From JAAYEA01 sp012689325 (GTDB lineage: Bacteria; Chloroflexota; Anaerolineae; JAAYEA01): 64,000 bases of DNA. A model generated the notes under the pieces. It worked only from the letters and a program-made list of their open reading frames with translations. It ran no database searches and was not told the DNA's origin. This document shows, in pieces, positions 58,342 to 64,000 of the stretch. Numbering within the stretch: position 1 is the stretch's first letter; each line of letters begins with the position of its first letter. The stretch spans positions 15,871 through 79,870 of the forward strand of contig DAITVZ010000011.1 of assembly GCA_036841525.1 (NCBI GenBank), read 5' to 3'. The translations under genes and the position numbers were made by a program.

Positions 58342-58851
58342 GTGGCAGAGAACGCCGTGAAGGAGAGACCAGGCGCCGATGGCGGCCCCCCGGCCAGCGG
58401 CTCGACCGTGAGCGTCACGGAGCCAACGGCCATCGTCGGGCGGTTCCTCGACATCTATCGCTACCTGAACCACTACTCCCGCACCATTGCCCACGATCTG
58501 GGCATTTCGGGCCGGAAGCTCTCGGCGTTGCGCTTCCTGAAGGCGAGCGACGGCGCCAAGATCGGCGAGCTGGGTGACTACTTGCACATTAGCGACAGCT
58601 CCACCTCCGAGCTGGTCTCCGAGCTGGAGCAACGCGGCCTCGTCCGTCGCCAGCGCTGCGACGCCGATAACCGCGTGGTTCGCGCCTACGTCACCCCCGA
58701 AGCAGAGGAGCTCATCGCGCGCGCCCCTGTGGCGGGCTTTGGCCTGATGCGCGAGGGGCTCAAGTCCCTTCCCGCTGACGAGCGCGCTGCTATCGCCGCG
58801 GCCCTGGAACGGCTCGCCGAGCTGCTCGGCGTGGATTCGGTCGCCTTCTAG
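58342..58851 (+). CDS. MarR family transcriptional regulator
   Basis: 169-residue winged-helix repressor. The DNA-binding part reads KLSALRFLKASDGAKIGELGDYLHISDSSTSELVSELEQRGLV, RRQRCDADNRVVRAYVTPEAEE is the wing, and flanking helices form the dimer interface. The N-terminal 25 residues are disordered (Gly/Pro-rich). Start GTG 58342 is chosen because GGAGGGAGGAAG lies just upstream; ATG 58294 overlaps the candidate operator and lacks an RBS. It precedes two ABC exporter genes and likely represses them and itself until a toxic ligand binds. Confidence 0.88.
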   Translation: MAENAVKERPGADGGPPASGSTVSVTEPTAIVGRFLDIYRYLNHYSRTIAHDLGISGRKLSALRFLKASDGAKIGELGDYLHISDSSTSELVSELEQRGLVRRQRCDADNRVVRAYVTPEAEELIARAPVAGFGLMREGLKSLPADERAAIAAALERLAELLGVDSVAF

Positions 58852-58914
58852 CGAGCCCGACCCGGATCGGCCGCGGCTCGCCCTGCTGCCACCCTGGCCT
58901 GAGGAGAGACAATC

Positions 58915-60684
58915 GTGAAAACCATCTGGCGCATCGTGACCTGGATGAAGCCCTACGTGACGCGCGAGGTGCTCGCCTACGTGACGGTCCTGGTGATCAA
59001 CGCCCTGCGCGTCCTGACCCCGCAGATCATCCGGAGAATGGTAGACGAGGGCATCGAAGCCGCCAACTTTGGCTGGCTTGGCATCCTCAGCCTGGCGCTG
59101 ATCGGCCTCAGCATCCTGCAGGGAGTGTTTCACTTTCTGCAGGGCTACCTGACCGAATGGGTCTCGCAGCACGTCGCCTACGATTTCCGCAATGCGCTCT
59201 ACCGCAAGCTGCAAGGGCTCTCCTTCAGCTACCACGACCGCTCCCAGACGGGGCAACTGCTGTCGCGGGCCACCAGCGACGTGGATCGCCTCCGTTTCCT
59301 GACCGGCCGGGGGCTGCTGGGTCTCGTGGATGCCGGGCTCTTGTTCCTCACCACCGCGATCGTGCTGCTCCGCATGAACGCCGAGCTGGCATTGATCGCG
59401 CTCGCCCTGGCTCCCCTGACCTTCTACCTGGCCACCCTGTTCAGCAAGCGAGTGCGGCCGCTCTTCCGGGAATCGCAGAACAAGATGGGCGAGGTGGCCA
59501 CCAAGCTGCAGGATAACCTGGTGGGGCTGCGCATCGTCAAGGGATTTGCCCAGGAGCCGGCGGAGGTGGTCCGGTTCGCGACGGTCAATGAAGAGGTGTT
59601 CAACCTCAACGTCCGGGCGGCCCAGGAGCGCACCTTTTTCTCGCCGTTCATGAGCCTGATTGCCAACCTGGGAGCCGTCCTCGTTCTCTGGTACGGCGGC
59701 TCGCTGGTGATCCGCGGGAGCATCACCCTGGGCGAGTTGGTGGCCTTTAACAGCTACTTGCTGCAATTGATCGGCCCCATGCGGCGGATGGGCTTCCTCA
59801 CCGCCAGCCTGTCTCAGGCCGAGGCGTCCGGCGAGCGGGTCTTTGAGATTCTGGACGCCGAATCCGAGGTGAAGGAATCCGCCGAGGCCAAGCCCTTGCC
59901 TCCCGTGCAGGGCCACGTGACCTTTGACCACGTCTCTTTCCGCTACTTTGGCTCCTCCGCCCCTGTTCTCAGCGACATCTCCTTGGAGGCCAAGCCGGGT
60001 CAGGTGATTGCCCTGCTGGGCGCCACTGGTTCCGGCAAGAGCACGATCATCAACCTGATCCCCCGCTTCTACGACGTCACCGAGGGACGCATCCTGGTGG
60101 ATGGCATCGACATCCGCGACGTTACCCTGCAATCGCTGCGCAGGCAGATCGGCATCGTGCTGCAAGAGACCTCCCTCTTTGCCGCCAGCATCCGCGAGAA
60201 CATCAGCTTTGGGCGGCCCGGGACGACCGAGGAAGAGGTGGTCCACGCGGCCCAGTCCGCAGCCGCCCATGACTTTATCATGTCCTTCCCCGATGGCTAC
60301 AATACGCTGGTGGGCGAGCGGGGCGTCACCCTCTCGGGCGGGCAGCGGCAGCGCATCGCCATCGCCCGCGCGCTGCTCATGGATCCCCGCATCCTCATCC
60401 TGGACGACTCGACCTCCAGCGTGGACGCCGAGACCGAACGGCTCATCCAGCAGGCCCTCGACCGGCTGATGGCGGGGCGCACCAGCTTTGTCATCGCCCA
60501 GCGCCTCTCCAGCGTGCGCAATGCCGACCTGATCTTGCTCCTGGACCGGGGGCGCATCGTCGCTCAGGGCCAGCATGAGGAGCTGTTGCGCGAGAGCGGG
60601 CTCTACGCAGACATCTTTTACTCGCAGATCGAGCGCCGCGCAGGCGCGGACGGCATCGCGGTGCCGGCGGGAGGACAAGCATGA
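58915..60684 (+). CDS. ABC exporter half-transporter, degenerate-site subunit
   Basis: 589-residue ABC transporter with six membrane helices (about 1-310) and an ATPase domain. Walker A GATGSGKS at 369-376, signature LSGGQRQRIAIARAL, Walker B LILDDSTSSVD with D498 where the catalytic Glu normally is. That Glu-to-Asp change is the mark of the non-hydrolysing site subunit in heterodimeric exporters such as TM287/288 and BmrCD. The GTG start follows CTGAGGAGAG. Its stop overlaps the next gene (ATGA), giving a 1:1 pair. Likely exports drugs, lipids or peptides. Confidence 0.94.
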   Translation: MKTIWRIVTWMKPYVTREVLAYVTVLVINALRVLTPQIIRRMVDEGIEAANFGWLGILSLALIGLSILQGVFHFLQGYLTEWVSQHVAYDFRNALYRKLQGLSFSYHDRSQTGQLLSRATSDVDRLRFLTGRGLLGLVDAGLLFLTTAIVLLRMNAELALIALALAPLTFYLATLFSKRVRPLFRESQNKMGEVATKLQDNLVGLRIVKGFAQEPAEVVRFATVNEEVFNLNVRAAQERTFFSPFMSLIANLGAVLVLWYGGSLVIRGSITLGELVAFNSYLLQLIGPMRRMGFLTASLSQAEASGERVFEILDAESEVKESAEAKPLPPVQGHVTFDHVSFRYFGSSAPVLSDISLEAKPGQVIALLGATGSGKSTIINLIPRFYDVTEGRILVDGIDIRDVTLQSLRRQIGIVLQETSLFAASIRENISFGRPGTTEEEVVHAAQSAAAHDFIMSFPDGYNTLVGERGVTLSGGQRQRIAIARALLMDPRILILDDSTSSVDAETERLIQQALDRLMAGRTSFVIAQRLSSVRNADLILLLDRGRIVAQGQHEELLRESGLYADIFYSQIERRAGADGIAVPAGGQA

Positions 60685-62489
60685 TGCACGGTTTCGGCGG
60701 AGGCGGCGGTGGGCGGGGCATGCTCCACCATTATCAGGACACCGACGGGGCGTTCTTCGACCCCAAGGTTGCCAAGCGGCTGGTCGGCTACTTGCAGCCG
60801 CACTGGCATCGCATGGGCCTGGCCGCCTTGTTCATGCTTGCCTCGACGGCCACCAAGCTGGTCACGCCATACCTGACCAAGCAGATCATCGACGTGTACA
60901 TCGCGAACAGCGACTTGCACGGCCTGCTTCTCATCTCTCTGATCGCCGCCGCGGTCTATGTGGTCGAGTTCTACTCGAACTGGAAGGAGAGCTACCTCCT
61001 CTCCTGGGTGGGCCAGCGCATCCTCAACAAGATGCGCGTCCAGCTCTTCGAGCACTATCAACGCCTCTCGCTGAGCTTTTACAGCAAGATCGAGACGGGC
61101 ACGCTGATCTCCCGCGTCCTGAGCGACGTGGGCGTGTTGAACGAGCTGATCTCCAGCGGCTTTATCAACATGATCAGCGACGTCCTCTTCCTGGTGGGCA
61201 CCGTGGTGGTGATGCTCACCATCAGTTGGCGGCTGGCGCTGCTCACCTTTGCCGTGCTGCCGCTCATGGTCCTGGCCACCTATCTCTTCTCCCGCAAGGC
61301 CAAGGGCGCCTACCGGCAGACCCGCGTGGCCGTGGGCGAGCTGACCGGCGACCTGGCGGAGAACCTCTCCAACATGCGCGTGGTGCAGGCTTTTGTCCAG
61401 GAAGATAGCACCCACAAGCACTTCGAGACGCTGAACCGCACCAACCGCGAGGTCAACATCCGCGCCATGATGCTCTCGTTCATCTTTATGCCCACCGCCG
61501 ACGTGCTGAACGTGCTGGCGACCACCATCGTCCTGTGGTTCGGCGGAAGGTGGGCGGCGGCGGATGAGCTAACCCTGGGCGTGGTGGTGGCCTTTGTGAC
61601 CTATGTGACGCGTTTCTTCCAGCCGATCCAGGACCTCAGCCAGATCTACACCACGTTCCAGGCTGCCATGGCCGGCGGCGAGCGGGTGTTCGACCTGCTG
61701 GACACGCCGCCAAGCGTCCAGGATGCGCCGGACGCCATCCCCATGCCCACCATCGAGGGACACATCGAGCTCTGCAACGTGCGGTTCGAGTACGAGCCCG
61801 GCGTCCCCGTGTTGGATGACGTCAGCCTCGATGTGACGCCGGGGCAGACCATCGCCTTGGTCGGGCCCACCGGGGCGGGCAAGACCACCATCACCAGCCT
61901 CTGCTGCCGCTTCTACGACGTGACGGAGGGCTGCATCAAGGTGGACGGGCACGACCTGCGCGACGTGCAGGTGCGGTCGCTGCGGGCGCAGATGGGGATG
62001 GTGCCGCAGGAGCCGTTCCTCTTGCAGGCCACCATCGCCGAAAACATCCGCTTCAGCCGGCCAGACGCCAGCGAAGAGGAGGTTCGCGAGGCGGCCCGGT
62101 TGGCCAACGCCGACGAGTTCATCTCCAAGCTCCCCGCGGGGTACGACACGCCAGTGATGGAGGGCAGCTCCAACCTGTCCCAGGGGCAACGCCAACTGAT
62201 CTGCTTCGCGCGCGCCATCCTCTCGCAGCCGCGGATCCTCATCCTGGACGAGGCCACCTCCAGCGTGGACACCCGCACCGAGGTTCTGATCCAGGACGCC
62301 CTGCGGAACCTGCTCAAGGGGCGCACCTCCCTGGTGGTGGCGCATCGCCTCTCCACCATCCGCGAGGCCGACCAGATCTGCTTCATCGACCAGGGCAAGA
62401 TCCAGGAGCGCGGCACCCACGAGGAGCTGCTCGCCCTGGGCGGGCGCTACGCCGCGCTCTACCGGCAGCAGTTCGCCCAGGCGGAGTAG
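60681..62489 (+). CDS. ABC exporter half-transporter, catalytic subunit
   Basis: 602-residue partner of the upstream protein. A Gly-rich start (HGFGGGGGGRG) precedes six membrane helices (about 45-330). The ATPase has GPTGAGKTT as Walker A, the signature LSQGQ at 499-503 instead of LSGGQ, and Walker B LILDEATSSVD with catalytic E524. LSQGQ plus a proper Glu is the complement of the partner's LSGGQ plus Asp, so each heterodimer has one consensus and one degenerate ATP site. ATGA overlap with the partner gene. A hairpin follows the stop. Confidence 0.94.
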   Translation: MMHGFGGGGGGRGMLHHYQDTDGAFFDPKVAKRLVGYLQPHWHRMGLAALFMLASTATKLVTPYLTKQIIDVYIANSDLHGLLLISLIAAAVYVVEFYSNWKESYLLSWVGQRILNKMRVQLFEHYQRLSLSFYSKIETGTLISRVLSDVGVLNELISSGFINMISDVLFLVGTVVVMLTISWRLALLTFAVLPLMVLATYLFSRKAKGAYRQTRVAVGELTGDLAENLSNMRVVQAFVQEDSTHKHFETLNRTNREVNIRAMMLSFIFMPTADVLNVLATTIVLWFGGRWAAADELTLGVVVAFVTYVTRFFQPIQDLSQIYTTFQAAMAGGERVFDLLDTPPSVQDAPDAIPMPTIEGHIELCNVRFEYEPGVPVLDDVSLDVTPGQTIALVGPTGAGKTTITSLCCRFYDVTEGCIKVDGHDLRDVQVRSLRAQMGMVPQEPFLLQATIAENIRFSRPDASEEEVREAARLANADEFISKLPAGYDTPVMEGSSNLSQGQRQLICFARAILSQPRILILDEATSSVDTRTEVLIQDALRNLLKGRTSLVVAHRLSTIREADQICFIDQGKIQERGTHEELLALGGRYAALYRQQFAQAE

Positions 62490-62519
62490 CCGCCGCCCGC
62501 GTCCTGCCTCGTCAACGGC

Positions 62520-62553
62520 ACACGCCAGCGGCGCCCTCAGCGCCCTGGCGTGT
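62520..62553. terminator. Hairpin between ABC exporter and FGGY kinase genes
   Basis: ACACGCCAG-C-GGCGC (62520-62534) pairs with GCGCC-CTGGCGTGT (62540-62553) with one bulged C, around the 5-base loop CCTCA. TTGTTTTC follows on the plus strand. The right half overlaps the last codons of the minus-strand kinase gene (stop at 62537). Confidence 0.75.
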
Positions 62554-64000
62554 TGTTTTCCAGGGCCTGCCGCCCCAGCGCGACGAGGATCGGCTCGAGC
62601 AGCGGATAAAGCTGCGCGTAATAGTCACGATAGAGGCCGTCGTACAGCGCCGCCACCTGCGGGCGCGGGGCGATCCGCAGCGTGGGGCGATACATGGCTG
62701 CGCTAGCCTCAGCCGCCGTCGCATAGGCGCCGATCGCCGTCGCCGCCAGCATCGCCGCCCCCAGGGCGGTGCTCTCGGCTGCCGAAAGCACCACCTCCTT
62801 GCCGCTCACGTCCGCCATGATCTGCCGCCAGGTGGGGCTGAGCGCGCCGCCGCCGCCCATGTGGATCTCGCTCGGCGCCACACTCAGCTCGCGTTCATAG
62901 CTCTCGATGCACAACCGCACCTCGTAGGCCATCCCTTCCAGGATAGACCGGTAAAAGTGGGCCTGCGTATGATAATCGGACCACCCGACCGTGACCCCGC
63001 GGGCCAACGGCGCGTTGGTGGGGACCATGCGCCCCTTCCAGTAGGGCACGGTCAACAGCCCGAGGCATCCCGCCGGGACATTCGAGATCGCCGCCTCCAT
63101 CGCCTCTTCGCTCTGCCCCCGCGCGAAATCCTGCACGAACCAGCGCACGATGTCGGCCCCGGCGCGCAGCACCGCCTCCAGCAGAAAGCTGTCGGGGTAA
63201 CACCCGGCCATGGTGCGGTACGCCGGCCCGACGCGATAGCTCGGCCAGTGCAGTCCCAGCACCAGGCTGGTGCCCACCGTCAGGCTGAACGCGTCGCGCC
63301 CAGGGGCATGGGCGCCCACGGCAAAGACCTGCCCGTCGCCCCCGGCGGCCACCACCGGCGTGCTCGCGCGGAGGCCGGTCGCCTCGGCGGCCTCGGAGCT
63401 GAGGCGGCCCAGTGGCGCGCCAGGAGGGACCACTGCGGGCAGGACCGCTGTTGGCAGGCCCAGGTAGCCCATCAGATCCTCGGACCAGGCGCCGCGCGCG
63501 GTGCCCATCAGCCCGAGGCTGTCGCCTCCGGCGGTGCAACTGCGCGCCTCCCCGGTCAACTGCCCGGCCAGATAGCCGCCCACGTCGAGGATATGAGCCA
63601 CCCGGCGGAATCGCTCCGGCTCTTGTGCGCGCATCCAGAGCAGTTTGACAAAGGATGGCGTGGTGTCTAGTTGCTTTCCCGTGATCTCCAGGAAACGCTC
63701 CGCGCCGAAATCCTGCCGCGCCTCCGCCGCTTCCCGCGTGGCCCGCTGATCCAGCCAAAGGATCGCCGGCCGCAGGGGCTGCCAGTCCGCATCCAGCGCC
63801 AAGAACGTCTCACGCTGCCAGGCGAGCCCCACCGCCAGGACGCGACGCGCGTCCACGGTGGCTGCGACCTGTCGCAGCGCCGCCGCCGTGGACTCCCACC
63901 ATTCGGCCGGGTCCTGCTCCGCCCAACCGGGGGCCGGGTGGCTCACCCGCAGCGGAGCTCTCCCCTCGGCGATGGCGCGGCCCTGCAGGTCCCAAGCTAC
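62537..64000 (-). CDS. FGGY-family carbohydrate kinase (xylulokinase-like), N terminus outside window
   Basis: ATP-dependent sugar kinase. The frame runs open to the right edge; residues AWDLQGRAIAEGRAPLR precede the first in-frame GTG (63946), so the first 10-20 residues are missing. The FGGY N-terminal domain shows APGWAEQDPAEWWE and LWLDQRAT; the C-terminal domain includes VAAGGDGQVFAVGAH, LTVGTSLVLG, the HMGGGGALSPTW-type ATP region and ALGAAMLAA. Substrate could be xylulose, ribulose or glycerol-like; no isomerase is adjacent. It converges on the ABC exporter genes. Confidence 0.9.
   Translation of the reverse strand, partial: VAWDLQGRAIAEGRAPLRVSHPAPGWAEQDPAEWWESTAAALRQVAATVDARRVLAVGLAWQRETFLALDADWQPLRPAILWLDQRATREAAEARQDFGAERFLEITGKQLDTTPSFVKLLWMRAQEPERFRRVAHILDVGGYLAGQLTGEARSCTAGGDSLGLMGTARGAWSEDLMGYLGLPTAVLPAVVPPGAPLGRLSSEAAEATGLRASTPVVAAGGDGQVFAVGAHAPGRDAFSLTVGTSLVLGLHWPSYRVGPAYRTMAGCYPDSFLLEAVLRAGADIVRWFVQDFARGQSEEAMEAAISNVPAGCLGLLTVPYWKGRMVPTNAPLARGVTVGWSDYHTQAHFYRSILEGMAYEVRLCIESYERELSVAPSEIHMGGGGALSPTWRQIMADVSGKEVVLSAAESTALGAAMLAATAIGAYATAAEASAAMYRPTLRIAPRPQVAALYDGLYRDYYAQLYPLLEPILVALGRQALENNTPGR

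Noticed and set aside
58168..60678. 836-codon minus-strand frame opposite marR and the first ABC gene
   Set aside because: Shadow frame; the plus-strand genes have complete motifs.
3..64000. CRISPR arrays, tRNA/rRNA genes, transposases and attachment sites
   Set aside because: Scanned for regularly spaced repeats, cloverleaf-type sequences and mobile-element proteins; nothing convincing was found by eye. A tRNA scan would settle small RNA genes.

Overview
The window is a GC-rich bacterial chromosome segment with dense gene packing, many GGAGG-type ribosome binding sites and frequent 1-17 bp gene overlaps. No RNA genes, insertion sequences, phage genes or CRISPR arrays were seen, and no gap without a gene exceeds about 235 bases. 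The gene style suggests a member of the Chloroflexota (Anaerolineae-like). The supporting features are a class A penicillin-binding protein and a lipoprotein with long Pro/Thr-rich extracellular stretches, sugar-catabolism genes with URO-D-like and Gfo/Idh partners, M42 and M24 peptidases, a DUF4070 radical SAM protein and tungsten-type aldehyde oxidoreductase genes. This is inference from gene content; no marker gene such as rRNA is present.

Layout. 1-524: end of an M24 peptidase gene. 624-7285 (minus): saccharolytic operon of GH116 glucosidase, zinc dehydrogenase, YcxB-like membrane protein, URO-D-family protein, enolase-superfamily sugar-acid enzyme and a 61-residue membrane protein. 7505-8899: class III aminotransferase, divergent from that operon. 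9008-15244: cell-envelope block with a lipoprotein fusing a PstS-like domain to a CapA domain, an unknown protein, a class A PBP and two tiny membrane proteins. 15347-20319: methyltransferase, M42 peptidase and a large GH106-like glycosidase. 20362-21983 (minus): fmt-lipB. 22141-25120: DUF72 protein, flavodoxin-like reductase, GNAT and a sugar epimerase-like protein. 25131-28353 (minus): SDR, aldehyde:ferredoxin oxidoreductase and polyferredoxin. 28453-30013: SDR and amidohydrolase. 30075-31550 (minus): B12/radical SAM enzyme. 31783-33803: NarL-type two-component system. 33818-36020 (minus): MBL hydrolase, GNAT and Gfo/Idh oxidoreductase. 36129-39535: heparinase-like protein and a convergent sulfatase. 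39738-43765: ABC-2 exporter, two methyltransferases and a GNAT. 43775-49981 (minus): NfeD, flotillin, PL22 lyase, IolB, Gfo/Idh and a TIM-barrel protein. 50202-52278: PHP phosphoesterase and MFS transporter. 52354-56654 (minus): two small CsbD-like proteins and a 1203-residue hybrid sensor kinase. 56863-58178: hisI-hisG. 58342-62489: MarR regulator and a heterodimeric ABC exporter. 62537-64000 (minus): FGGY sugar kinase cut by the window edge.

The overall picture is an organism living on plant or algal polysaccharides (glucosides, rhamnosides, pectin, sulfated or uronic polymers) with oxidoreductive processing of sugar acids. Regulation can be read in unusual detail. Most divergent gene pairs carry good sigma-70-type promoters (TTGACA/TATAAT with 16-18 bp spacers), several of which physically overlap. 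Gene ends are marked by long GC-rich hairpins that repeatedly have exactly five loop bases and mostly lack a U-tract.

No single wholly new defence or mobile system is evident. The best candidates for undescribed biology are the flotillin/NfeD module translationally coupled to pectin catabolism, the PstS-CapA lipoprotein, the paired Cys-containing CsbD-like proteins under an operator-like double palindrome, and the five-base-loop terminator class.
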